This document shows positions 24,172-31,919 of a DNA stretch of 64,000 nucleotides, piece by piece. Source of the DNA: JAMXLO01 sp035492535 (lineage in GTDB: Bacteria; Pseudomonadota; Alphaproteobacteria; Acetobacterales; Acetobacteraceae); assembly GCA_035492535.1 (NCBI GenBank), contig DATJJM010000222.1, positions 1 to 64,000 of the forward strand. The letters run 5' to 3'. A model generated the notes under the pieces. The model was not told the DNA's origin, did no database searches, and was given only the letters and a program-made list of their open reading frames with translations. The position numbers and the translations under genes were made by a program. Position 1 is the stretch's first letter. Each line of letters begins with the position of its first letter.

Positions 24172-25470
24172 TTAGCCCATGATCACCACGCGATAGGCAT
24201 TCGTCGCGGGTGCCTGGGCGAATGCAATCGTAGCGGTGGTGGTTGACGTGGCCGACATGTCGCATTCCACGACGCCGAACGGTGATGCGGCCTGGCGCAC
24301 CTGCATGTGCACATCCTGTGTACCGAGGCTGTGGGTGATCGTGAAACTGGTGGTCGTTCCGTCCCCGATGGTCTGTGAGAATTTGTGCGGCACCACGGTC
24401 GGATCGACCGACACGCCGCTGGGACCGACCAGGATGCCACCGCCCGAGACCGGATTAACGGAGAACTGGCCGCCCGACAGGGACAGGCCATTGCCGGCGG
24501 TGTAGACGGCCGCGGCACCGAACTGGACGAACGTCAGCGACGTCGTGCCGACCACGATGGTGCCGGTGGTGGTCAACCGCCATTGCGAGCCCTGGTTGAC
24601 CGTGCCGAGGTTCACCAACCACAGAGCGCCGGTTTCAAGCTCGCCCGGGGCAGAGCCGTCGACGGTTGTGCGTGTCCACGCGCCGCTGGCCGCGTTGTAG
24701 ACGCCATTGGCCGAGGCCGTCGTCTGACCCACCACCAGCACGCGATCACCAGCAACCGTGGTGTAGCCGTCGATCGTCTGCAGGCCGGACAGGGTTATGT
24801 TCGACGTCGCGATGCACTGCACCGGCGGCTTCGAGCTGATGCCGGCTGCGGCCGACTGCACCTGGCCGATGACCCACGAATACTCGGCCGCCTGCCCAGC
24901 AACCGTGGGGGCCGGAAGGCCAGTCAGCGTGAAGCCGTTCATCGGAACGTTGGCCGTGTTCGCGCCGGTGAACGAACTCAGCGCGCGACTGAGCACCCAC
25001 GAATATTCGGCGGCTTGCCCGTTCGCGGTGGGCGTCGCCAAGCCGGTGAACGTGAAGCCGCCCATCGGCACATTGGCGGTAGTGGCGGTCGCGTTGGCGA
25101 TCGTGTTGAGGTTGCGGCCGATCACCCAGCTATATTCGGCCGCCTGACCAGATGCGGTCGGCGTGGCCAAGCCAGTCAAGGTGAAGCCCGCCATCGCAAT
25201 GTTCGCGGTGGGCGCCGCGAACGACGAAAGCGGATACGCCTGGATCGTGCTCTGGAAATTGGCGATAGCCGTGGTCGGGATGCCCGTCGCCTTGGTGGCA
25301 TCCGCTGGCACCCAAGCGGTGCCATTCCAGAAATAAACCGCGTTGGTTGATGTGCTGTAATACCCCTGCCCGGTGACCGGCGACGCTGGCGCCGTGGCAA
25401 GGTTCTGAACCCTGGCGTTCTGAAGTTCGTTCTGGTTCAGGTTGAGCGGGACAAGATAACTTTTCGCCAT
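24172..25470 (-). CDS. Tail fibre protein with three GFTLTGL repeats
   Basis: 432 residues. After a start with VPLNLNQNELQNARVQNLAT come three copies of a module of the type MxGFTxTGLxxPTxxGQAAE, ending EYSWVIG (residues 88-203). Next is a block found in many phage fibres (DRVLVVGQTTASANGVYNAA, then GAWTRT). The C-terminus (TTSFTITHSLGTQDVHMQVR) resembles the tail of the next gene's product (ATWVITHNLNRFPSVTIVDS), so the two may share an assembly or tip domain. Confidence 0.82.
   Translation of the reverse strand: MAKSYLVPLNLNQNELQNARVQNLATAPASPVTGQGYYSTSTNAVYFWNGTAWVPADATKATGIPTTAIANFQSTIQAYPLSSFAAPTANIAMAGFTLTGLATPTASGQAAEYSWVIGRNLNTIANATATTANVPMGGFTFTGLATPTANGQAAEYSWVLSRALSSFTGANTANVPMNGFTLTGLPAPTVAGQAAEYSWVIGQVQSAAAGISSKPPVQCIATSNITLSGLQTIDGYTTVAGDRVLVVGQTTASANGVYNAASGAWTRTTVDGSAPGELETGALWLVNLGTVNQGSQWRLTTTGTIVVGTTSLTFVQFGAAAVYTAGNGLSLSGGQFSVNPVSGGGILVGPSGVSVDPTVVPHKFSQTIGDGTTTSFTITHSLGTQDVHMQVRQAASPFGVVECDMSATSTTTATIAFAQAPATNAYRVVIMG
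24862..25209 (-). repeat. Three in-frame fibre-shaft repeats
   Basis: Codes residues 88-119, 131-162 and 172-203 of the fibre protein. Each copy is about 32 residues, spaced 41-43 residues apart, with GQAAEYSWV near its end. The DNA copies are similar enough to recombine. Confidence 0.85.
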
Positions 25471-25484
25471 GGCGGATCACCCTC

Positions 25485-25931
25485 TCAGTTCAGATACGCG
25501 GTTCCAGCAAAGGCGCTTGAAAAGCTCACCGTGATCTCAGCGTTCGAGACATATTGAACGTCGCCCTCTACAACAGTATTGGCGCTGTCCACAATCGTTA
25601 CAGACGGAAAGCGGTTGAGATTGTGGGTGATGACCCACGTTGCCTTGGGCGTCTCCTGGTTGAATTGGAATGATGTTGCAGAGAACGGCTGGAACGATGG
25701 CGCGGCGGTCGGACCATTGCTGACCAGCACAAATCCGGCTGTGCCATTGGCCAGCGGCCCGGCGCTTCCCGATGTGAGCCCGATCAGCAGCTCGTTCGCC
25801 GCAGCGGATCCCTGCAAAGCCGCTGCTGCCGCTGCTGCTGCCGCTGCTGCCGCCGTTACTGCTTGCTGCGCCGTGGCTTTGATCGCCAGGATGTCCGCCG
25901 CCAGGACATCATCAAACGGTGCAATCGTCAT
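25485..25931 (-). CDS. Short fibre-like protein with polyalanine coil
   Basis: 148 residues. An N-terminal helix contains 12 consecutive alanines coded by a GCx-repeat tract (about 25818-25858). A linker follows, then a C-terminal beta domain beginning about residue 87 (PKATWVITHNLNRFPSVTIV). That domain resembles the end of the neighbouring fibre. It could be an adaptor between the baseplate and the longer fibres. Confidence 0.72.
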   Translation of the reverse strand: MTIAPFDDVLAADILAIKATAQQAVTAAAAAAAAAAAALQGSAAANELLIGLTSGSAGPLANGTAGFVLVSNGPTAAPSFQPFSATSFQFNQETPKATWVITHNLNRFPSVTIVDSANTVVEGDVQYVSNAEITVSFSSAFAGTAYLN

Positions 25932-25959
25932 GTGCCGTCGCCCTCTCGTGCCGCGGGCA

Positions 25960-26880
25960 TTATGGTATCGATTGCGGCGCGAAAAACCCAGACTGGAACT
26001 GCACCAGAGGCGGCATCAGCACGGCGTAGAGCGCGTCAGTCGTAGTGACCGGGTAATCAATCGACAGCAGGATGTCCCGCCGATACGTGTCCGATGGCGT
26101 GCCCTCGTCCAACAGGTAATCGTTGCCGACGATCACCCGACCACCGGTACCGTCCGGCAGGGGTAGGCCATTGGTGTACGTGCCGTAATAGACCTCCATC
26201 TGCTCGACCACGCCCGAGATTGCATCGCCCACCAGGTCTCGGTTCTCGATCGAATTGGCCCAGGTGATGATCTGCAGCTCGCGGCTGCGCCGGCCGATCT
26301 CGGTGATCGTGGTGCCGCCATTGCCAGTGAGCGATTGCAGGCCCAGCACCCCCTGCACCAGCGACGTCAGCGTGACGACTGCCCCCGTGCATGTCGCGGT
26401 CACCCAGGTCGACATGATGCTATCGGCGTTCACGGCCGCCGCCAGCGCCGCGGCAATGGTCGCCGGCGTGCTGGTCGCCGTGCCTGATGCGGTGACAGCC
26501 CACAGCGTCGTCTGCACTCCCGTCGACGCGGCTGCCGCAGCGCCATTGGCCAGCACGCATGACACGGCATCACCGGGCGTTACCGGGCCCGACAGCGTGA
26601 TCGTGGCCGCGCCGCCGGCCGGGATGATGGCGCCTGACACCGTGCTGACCAGCGTGGCCGGTGTCACCGTGCCGCCGATCGGCGTGGGCGCCCACCTGGT
26701 CGTGTTCCGCGACAGCTTGCGGTCCATCACCGACACCACCGCCTTGCCCTGCTGCACCATGGTTGACAGCACCTTGGGGGGCGGGAAGTCCATGCCGACG
26801 GCTACCTGCAGGCCGAGCCCGGCGGTCACCAGCGATATCTGCTGCTGCATCGCGCCCAGGATCTGGTGCACCGTCGCCAT
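25960..26880 (-). CDS. Virion protein with embedded beta-domain, connector cluster
   Basis: About 306 residues. ATG 26880 overlaps the upstream stop; a GTG at 26883 is equally possible. The outer parts (TVHQILGAMQQQISLVTAGL, and a C-terminus with IVGNDYLLDEGTPSDTYRRD) look like a neck or tail-completion protein. Residues about 90-195 contain a beta-domain insertion of the type seen in sheath and head genes (ATITLSGPVTPGDAVSCVLA, then TPATIAAALAAAVN). The function is assigned only by position between head and tail genes. Confidence 0.65.
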   Translation of the reverse strand: MATVHQILGAMQQQISLVTAGLGLQVAVGMDFPPPKVLSTMVQQGKAVVSVMDRKLSRNTTRWAPTPIGGTVTPATLVSTVSGAIIPAGGAATITLSGPVTPGDAVSCVLANGAAAAASTGVQTTLWAVTASGTATSTPATIAAALAAAVNADSIMSTWVTATCTGAVVTLTSLVQGVLGLQSLTGNGGTTITEIGRRSRELQIITWANSIENRDLVGDAISGVVEQMEVYYGTYTNGLPLPDGTGGRVIVGNDYLLDEGTPSDTYRRDILLSIDYPVTTTDALYAVLMPPLVQFQSGFFAPQSIP

Positions 26881-27692
26881 CACGCCACCTGAGAGATCAT
26901 GCGTTCCAGCGCGAGCTGCTGACCCACCACACCCTGTTCCTGCCGGTACGGGTTCGCCACCACATACCGCGCGCCGTCCTCGGTGATGATCCGGTCACCC
27001 TCGGCCGCTTCGTATCCAGGCAGGAATGGCACATAGCCGTAATAGCGGGTCACTCCAGGCATGGCGGGGATGCCAGGGGGGAACATTTCGCCGCGACCCG
27101 GGCGCGCGGTCGATGACAGGCCGATCGGGATGAACGAGCCAGCAGCGCCGGGCTGGTCGAAGTTATAGACGCCACCCGTCAGCACCAGCGGCGTGCTCTG
27201 GTCATTGGCCTGGCGCCACGCATACGTGCCATCCGCCATCTTCCCAGGCGCATCGAGCGGCCGGAATATCTGGCACCGGCGATCGATGCGGGCCCCGACA
27301 GCCTTGTTGATCGGCATGTGCCAGGCCAGAGCGAAAGCATCGATCTCGTATTCGCTGCCGCCTGGAACTGCCGTCGCGCCCGTGCCGTAGCTGATGCCGG
27401 GCGAATAGGCCGGGTCCGTGCACACGAACACATCGCCCAACAGGAAGTCCGTCATGTCGGCGGTGATGTTGTACCAGAGCGTGCCCGCGTACTCGAGCGC
27501 CGACTCAATCAGCCGCTCGTTGATCCGCCGGCGCAGGATCGGGATGCCCGTGCCGGCCGATTCCCATCCGCTCGGGAAGTCACCGGATGCGGCCGCGGTG
27601 ATCCGGTAGGCGCTGTACGGCTGCCCCAGCTTCTGGCCGGCTTTGCCTTTGCCGTAATCGATCTTGGCCTGGATGCTGGCGTAGGAGACCAT
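26880..27692 (-). CDS. Putative head-tail connector or neck protein
   Basis: 270 residues, overlapping both neighbours by a few bases. Mixed alpha/beta sequence with GWESAGTGIPILRRRINERL and a C-terminal part with YGYVPFLPGYEAAEGDRIIT. No family is recognised. The order (capsid, small proteins, this gene, tail) suits a neck component. Confidence 0.62.
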   Translation of the reverse strand: MVSYASIQAKIDYGKGKAGQKLGQPYSAYRITAAASGDFPSGWESAGTGIPILRRRINERLIESALEYAGTLWYNITADMTDFLLGDVFVCTDPAYSPGISYGTGATAVPGGSEYEIDAFALAWHMPINKAVGARIDRRCQIFRPLDAPGKMADGTYAWRQANDQSTPLVLTGGVYNFDQPGAAGSFIPIGLSSTARPGRGEMFPPGIPAMPGVTRYYGYVPFLPGYEAAEGDRIITEDGARYVVANPYRQEQGVVGQQLALERMISQVA

Positions 27693-28516
27693 CAGGCATA
27701 CCGCATCGCGCCGCGCCGCTCCGGGAACCCCTTGCGCTTGTCGTTTCTCGGGACACCCATGAAGTCAACGAGCTTATCGACCCAGACCTGATACAGCGAC
27801 ATGCGTTGACCCAACTCGTTCGAGCGGCCACGCCAGACGTCAGCCTGTGCGGTATCGAGGTTGTCGCTTGCGCCGCCATAAGCAGCCTCGAGACCATCCA
27901 GGATCGGGATATAGCCGTACGTGGTCGGGCCGTTGATCCCGGTCAGTTGCGCCGATGGCGGAAGGAGCTGCCCGGGCGCGCTGACCTGGGGCGCCGACGA
28001 TCCGGTCCCGCTGCACGTGATGCCGAAGGTCTGCGCGTTGGTGAACCCGACCTCAGGGATGGCCACCGCGTTCTGGCTGAACGGGCCTGTGCCATAGGGG
28101 GCCGTGGCCAGGAAGCCGTTGGCCTGCAGCGTGGCGTTCGTTGAGATCGCGCCCGCCAGGGCGTTCACCACGTTGATCCGGTTGTCGTAGCTGCCGTTCG
28201 GCGCCTGGGCGGTCACCGTCACCGTCACCGGCGCCGTCAATGGGCCACCCGAGAACGTCACCGAGAACTCGTCGCCGGCGGCAGGCTGCGGGCCGGTCAG
28301 GATCACCGCGCCATAGGCCACGCCCATCAGGCGCGCTTCCTCATCCGGGTTGAGGTTGTTCAGCCTGTACTCGAGGAAGCCGTATGCATCATTGTAGCGA
28401 TACCCGGCCGATGCCGCGCCCAGCGTGCCGCCGCCCGGGCTGACACGCAGCAGGCCGATGGCGGGATAGCCCAGGTGCCGCCGAACGGCGCTCTTTTGAG
28501 TAACGGTTAGGGCCAT
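27692..28516 (-). CDS. Putative connector protein with beta-domain
   Basis: 274 residues. It starts with TQKSAVRRHLGYPAIGLLRV and an ordered segment (YRYNDAYGFLEYRLNNLNPD) typical of small head-completion proteins, and it ends in a basic helical tail. Residues about 80-150 (GDEFSVTFSGGPLTAPVTVT, then NVVNALAGAISTNATLQANG) resemble the beta-domain repeated in other virion genes here. Its stop overlaps the next start. Confidence 0.65.
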   Translation of the reverse strand: MALTVTQKSAVRRHLGYPAIGLLRVSPGGGTLGAASAGYRYNDAYGFLEYRLNNLNPDEEARLMGVAYGAVILTGPQPAAGDEFSVTFSGGPLTAPVTVTVTAQAPNGSYDNRINVVNALAGAISTNATLQANGFLATAPYGTGPFSQNAVAIPEVGFTNAQTFGITCSGTGSSAPQVSAPGQLLPPSAQLTGINGPTTYGYIPILDGLEAAYGGASDNLDTAQADVWRGRSNELGQRMSLYQVWVDKLVDFMGVPRNDKRKGFPERRGAMRYA

Positions 28517-28543
28517 GGCTGCCTCGGAACGTTGCTGCCGGTG

Positions 28544-28828
28544 TTAGGCCGTCAGCGTGGCCTCGATCGCCCGGTGCATGTCCTGGCGCAAGTTGTGCTC
28601 GGCCACATACATGGCCAGGACAATGGCGCCCAGGTTCTTTACCGCCGCGATCCGATCGAGATCATCCGCCGGGCCCTTCAGCGCACGCCTTTCCAGGCGC
28701 TTGATGTGGGCGCGCAGCAAACGGCGATGCTCGGCGATTTCTTTGTCCGTGTCGCCGCGCGGGCGCTTGATGACGTTGCGCGCCGCTTCGACTTGGCGCT
28801 TGGCAACCGCCATGCTGATGACTTTCAT
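28544..28828 (-). CDS. Small basic helical protein
   Basis: 94 residues from the ATG at 28828 (GAGG 6 bases upstream). Strongly helical and charged (HRRLLRAHIKRLERRALKGP). A shorter start at 28813 is possible. It is unrecognised and placed between head and connector genes. Confidence 0.65.
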   Translation of the reverse strand: MKVISMAVAKRQVEAARNVIKRPRGDTDKEIAEHRRLLRAHIKRLERRALKGPADDLDRIAAVKNLGAIVLAMYVAEHNLRQDMHRAIEATLTA

Positions 28829-28864
28829 TGCTACCTCGTCCTGTTGGGCAGCTATGTCTATCGC

Positions 28865-29335
28865 CTATTGCGACTGCGCAGCAAGTTCGTTGGCGGAAAG
28901 GCGTTCGACCTGGATTGGCCCGCCTATCCAGACCGTGTGCTTGATCGCGATCGCTACCGCTTCTTCAGCCGATGCGCCGGCCGCCATTGCACCACATACG
29001 ACGCTGCATGCCGTCGTTTCGCCAATGTAGGCAGGTTGCTGGGTCGGCGCTGATCGGTGCACGCTGTAGAAATTCCACACCGAGCCATCAGGTCGCATGT
29101 GAAGCGCCATGAACCCGTCAGGGCCGGCGGTCAAAGTTGGCTTGGCGTCTTCCGGGAAGCCAGCCACCGCCCATTCCGCAAAGACAAAGCAGTCGTCTTC
29201 ACTGCCGCAGCAGGCCACAAGGCCGCCGTTGCGCGTCCGTTTGATCTTCGGGCTACCGCACGGGAATATCCGACCGCTCGCCACTGCCGCGCTGTCAGCA
29301 ACCATTGTGCCGTTGTGCGCGACGATGATGGTCAC
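28865..29335 (-). CDS. HslV/proteasome-like Ntn hydrolase
   Basis: 156 residues. The N-terminus MTIIVAHNGTMVADSAAV followed by PKIKR and GGLVACCGSEDDCFVFAEWA matches the start of HslV and proteasome beta subunits. Removal of Met1 would expose Thr2 as nucleophile. Asp14 and Lys30 are spaced exactly as HslV Asp17 and Lys33 (16 apart). A strand-helix pattern continues to the end (EEAVAIAIKHTVWIGGPIQV). Such threonine peptidases or amidases form rings. No ATPase partner is encoded nearby and no other head protease was recognised, so prohead processing is one inferred job. The stop of the upstream gene overlaps its ATG. Confidence 0.72.
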   Translation of the reverse strand: MTIIVAHNGTMVADSAAVASGRIFPCGSPKIKRTRNGGLVACCGSEDDCFVFAEWAVAGFPEDAKPTLTAGPDGFMALHMRPDGSVWNFYSVHRSAPTQQPAYIGETTACSVVCGAMAAGASAEEAVAIAIKHTVWIGGPIQVERLSANELAAQSQ

Positions 29336-29844
29336 GCGGTTGGCGTCTCTTGCGTCCCCTCGGCAGCGGCCGGAACGGACCCATCGGCTTCCGTTCCGGC
29401 CCCGTCGCCATTGCTCTCGGGGGGGGTATCGGTGCCAGCGCCCGCGGTCGATGCCGCAGGTTCGCCGGCCGTGCCATCGGTGGCTTCAAGGGCCCCTTTA
29501 CCGCTGGCAGTTTCGTCGCCTACCGCACCATGGGTGTCGGCTTCATGCGACGTCGGAATCTGCCCAGGGTCACTCGAACCCTGGGCGTTGGCGTCACGCT
29601 CCTGGCTGACGCCTGGCGCAGCCTGCCCTTCGGCCTGGGTCTGCGCCTCGGTATTGGTCGGATCAGCGGGCTTCGACAGCGTTTCCAGCAGGTCCGAGAG
29701 CGAACGGATGCGCTCGATCATCCCGTGGATATCGCCCACCGTGATGCGGGTCACCGCGTCGAAAGCGTTGCTGCCGTGGGTTTCCAGGGGCAGCTTATCC
29801 GCCATGATGGCGGCGATCTCTTCAAAGCGTTCGGTGCTGATCAT
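29332..29844 (-). CDS. Acidic hypothetical protein with disordered tail
   Basis: 170 residues from the ATG at 29844 (AAAGG upstream; a TTG at 29856 is less likely). Residues 1-60 are helical (FEEIAAIMADKLPLE, then MIERIRSLSDLLETLSK). The remaining 110 are low-complexity and acidic (Gly, Glu, Asp, Thr, Ala). The highly acidic tail could be a DNA mimic or an assembly aid. No family is recognised. Confidence 0.65.
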   Translation of the reverse strand: MISTERFEEIAAIMADKLPLETHGSNAFDAVTRITVGDIHGMIERIRSLSDLLETLSKPADPTNTEAQTQAEGQAAPGVSQERDANAQGSSDPGQIPTSHEADTHGAVGDETASGKGALEATDGTAGEPAASTAGAGTDTPPESNGDGAGTEADGSVPAAAEGTQETPTA

Positions 29845-29887
29845 GCACCTTTCCAAGCACTGTGCGCTGACGATTGCAAGCGCCGAT

Positions 29888-30100
29888 CTATTTCGCCTTG
29901 GTGATCTTCGCCAGCGCGGCCTGCTCGCGTGCCGCCAGCGCCCGGGCGTCTGCCATCAGTTTCGGATCGCGCTGAATTTCACCAGCTCGGCGTAGCGTGC
30001 CCAGCGCAGATTCTGCCGCCCACATCCGTTGCCGCGCCGCATCCGTTTTCGGTGATACCGGAAGTCCACGCGACCCGCCGCTGCTCTTACCCTTTGCCAT
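29888..30100 (-). CDS. Small basic hypothetical protein
   Basis: 70 residues, Lys/Arg/Ala-rich (MAKGKSSGGSRG start, long helix at the C-terminus ending ALAKITKAK). It could bind DNA or RNA non-specifically. It is unrecognised, in the head-gene part of the late operon. Confidence 0.6.
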   Translation of the reverse strand: MAKGKSSGGSRGLPVSPKTDAARQRMWAAESALGTLRRAGEIQRDPKLMADARALAAREQAALAKITKAK

Positions 30101-30110
30101 GGGGCGATCC

Positions 30111-30776
30111 TCATTCCTTGCCCAGAACCGGCGGCTGCTCGCGCTTGAACACGTGCTTGCAGTTCGGGCAGCACACGATGTTGGCGACTTCCGACACCGG
30201 CACGATCGGCATGTCTTCGGCCAGCAGCACCCGGATCATATGGAGGTCATCGATGACCTTGTTCGCCGGGAAGAGTGCCAGCGTGCCGTTGGGGAGCATG
30301 ACCCGGCATTCGCGCACCGTGAAGTATGGCCCGGTCGGGCCGACTGGTTCCGGAGCTGCCACGACGGGCGGCGCGGGCGGCGGCGGCGGGGCCGGCGGAA
30401 TGAATGCCGCTTCGGCGATCTTGATGTCCGTCAGGATGGGGGGATCTTCGCAGGTATTGGCCACCAGGCTTGTCGCAACGGGATCTTGCAGCACTGACTG
30501 CTGGTTGGCCTTCCGCGTAAGCGATGCCTTGGTGGCCTTGGTCAGGACGCCGGTGTATGCCGCACGGGGTGGGCCGCTCGGCGGCTTGGCCTTGCTCTTT
30601 GCCGGCTTTCCCGGCTTCGGCGCGGGCACTGGCAGCGGCGTGCCGCACGTCTTGCAGTTGTTCCGCCGGGCGTGGTTCATTTCGCCGCAAGCATCGTTCT
30701 GGCATTTCTTCGTGTACCAGTCCGCGGCGCTTCGGCCAATTGCACGCGGGTCAAGTAATGCCGTGGCGTCGCTCAT
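30111..30776 (-). CDS. Protein with two zinc-ribbon candidates
   Basis: 221 residues. The N-terminal segment has W...KKCQNDACGEMNHARR followed by CKTCG, which resembles a RanBP2-type zinc finger. The C-terminal segment has IVCCPNCKHVF, half of another zinc site. The two are joined by a basic, Pro-rich linker (KPGKPAKSKAKPPSGPP; polyproline PPAPPPPPAPP) and a strand-rich domain (YFTVRECRVMLPNGTLALFP). The role is unknown. It is adjacent to structural genes. Confidence 0.68.
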   Translation of the reverse strand: MSDATALLDPRAIGRSAADWYTKKCQNDACGEMNHARRNNCKTCGTPLPVPAPKPGKPAKSKAKPPSGPPRAAYTGVLTKATKASLTRKANQQSVLQDPVATSLVANTCEDPPILTDIKIAEAAFIPPAPPPPPAPPVVAAPEPVGPTGPYFTVRECRVMLPNGTLALFPANKVIDDLHMIRVLLAEDMPIVPVSEVANIVCCPNCKHVFKREQPPVLGKE

Positions 30777-30792
30777 GAGAACCCCGATCGAA

Positions 30793-31428
30793 TCACTCGA
30801 TTGGCATGCCCTGATTGATCATTTGGGTCAAGACATCGTAGCCCAATTGATACGGCTGCCCGTAGAAGAACGACAGCACTTCACCGCCGGAACCCCAATT
30901 GAAGTTGTTGGTGGCGAATACCGGGCCGCTGCCGCCGGCCAGCGTGCCGCCGTTGCTGAAGGTCAACGTCTCGGTGTTGCCACCGCTGACCGATGCCGAC
31001 AGGGTGACCATGTTGCCGATCGGCCCGTTGGCGTGCACCACGACAGCGGTCGGCGCACCGGTTCCGCTCATTTCGGCGAAGATCCCGGCCGCCTGCAAAG
31101 CCGCGCTGTTGTTGATCGCGTCCAGGATGCCTTCCGCCACGGTCGTGGTCGTGTCGGCGGTCACCACCGGATAGGTCACCGCGGCCGATCCGCCTGCCAG
31201 CGTGGGCAGCGTCGTGGTCAGCGTCACCGTGTCGCCGTTGGTGATCGAGCCGCCCACCGTGATCGTGCCCAACGCATCGACTCGCGGATTGTTCTGCAGA
31301 AATGCCGCGGGGCTCTGGTGATCGACCGTGCCGCCGGCGCCCGCAACTGAGCGATCGAAGTTCGGGATAAGCGTCGGGTTCGCCTGATTGAGAATGCCGG
31401 GCGTGCCCTGGGGCGGGAGATACGGCAT
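30793..31428 (-). CDS. Putative capsid decoration protein built on the repeated beta-domain
   Basis: 211 residues. A short N-terminal arm (YLPPQGTPGILNQANPTLIP) leads into a domain of about 110 residues starting TITVGGSITNGDTVTLTTTL and containing TADTTTTVAEGILDAINNSA. This is the clearest copy of the beta-domain also seen in the sheath and in the gene after the scaffold. The C-terminus (GYDVLTQMINQGMPIE) is helical. It lies next to the major capsid gene, so it may decorate the shell. Confidence 0.65.
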   Translation of the reverse strand: MPYLPPQGTPGILNQANPTLIPNFDRSVAGAGGTVDHQSPAAFLQNNPRVDALGTITVGGSITNGDTVTLTTTLPTLAGGSAAVTYPVVTADTTTTVAEGILDAINNSAALQAAGIFAEMSGTGAPTAVVVHANGPIGNMVTLSASVSGGNTETLTFSNGGTLAGGSGPVFATNNFNWGSGGEVLSFFYGQPYQLGYDVLTQMINQGMPIE

Positions 31429-31432
31429 AGGC

Positions 31433-31639
31433 TTACCTTCCTCTCGTCAGCTTGCCCGCGCCAATGGGCGTCTTCTTCTGGCCTTGGGCAGCACGGGCAT
31501 CGACGCGCACCAGCGCCTGGTCAGCGCCAACGCCCCTGTCCAAATTGCGGGGGAACATTGCGGCCGCGCTGCGCGTCTCGGAGTTGGACGCGCATGTCTT
31601 CGTGGTCGGAGTGACCTTCGTGATGCGGCCGCGGGCCAT
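31433..31639 (-). CDS. Small basic protein downstream of the capsid gene (1)
   Basis: 68 residues from the ATG at 31639, rich in Arg, Lys and Thr. It has no recognised motif and a weak ribosome site; translation may depend on coupling to the gene 5 bases upstream. Possible head-interior or DNA-binding protein. Confidence 0.5.
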   Translation of the reverse strand: MARGRITKVTPTTKTCASNSETRSAAAMFPRNLDRGVGADQALVRVDARAAQGQKKTPIGAGKLTRGR

Positions 31640-31644
31640 TGGCT

Positions 31645-31875
31645 TCAGCCGCCGACCTTGCTGCCCACCACGCCGGCATAGACCGACGCGCTGCGCTCCT
31701 GGCGGCCGTCGTCCCGCGCGTGCGTGCCCGGGGCCATCGACGTCTTGCCCTCGCCTGGCAGCGTCATGCTCGGGGAATAGCCCTTCAGCTTGCCGACCTG
31801 CACCGACTCGGCACCGCGGCCGGGCGGGGACTGGCCACGCAGACTGTTGGAAATGTTCTTGCTCGGCGCCTTCAT
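31645..31875 (-). CDS. Small basic protein downstream of the capsid gene (2)
   Basis: 76 residues from the ATG at 31875. Basic and flexible (MKAPSKNISNSL, KGYSPSMTLPGEGKTS). Together with the next gene it forms a pair of tiny basic genes after the major capsid gene. The family is unknown. Confidence 0.55.
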   Translation of the reverse strand: MKAPSKNISNSLRGQSPPGRGAESVQVGKLKGYSPSMTLPGEGKTSMAPGTHARDDGRQERSASVYAGVVGSKVGG

Positions 31876-31919
31876 TGCTCGGCCCTCTCTGATGCTGCAC
31901 GCCACAGTTACGACCGGGT

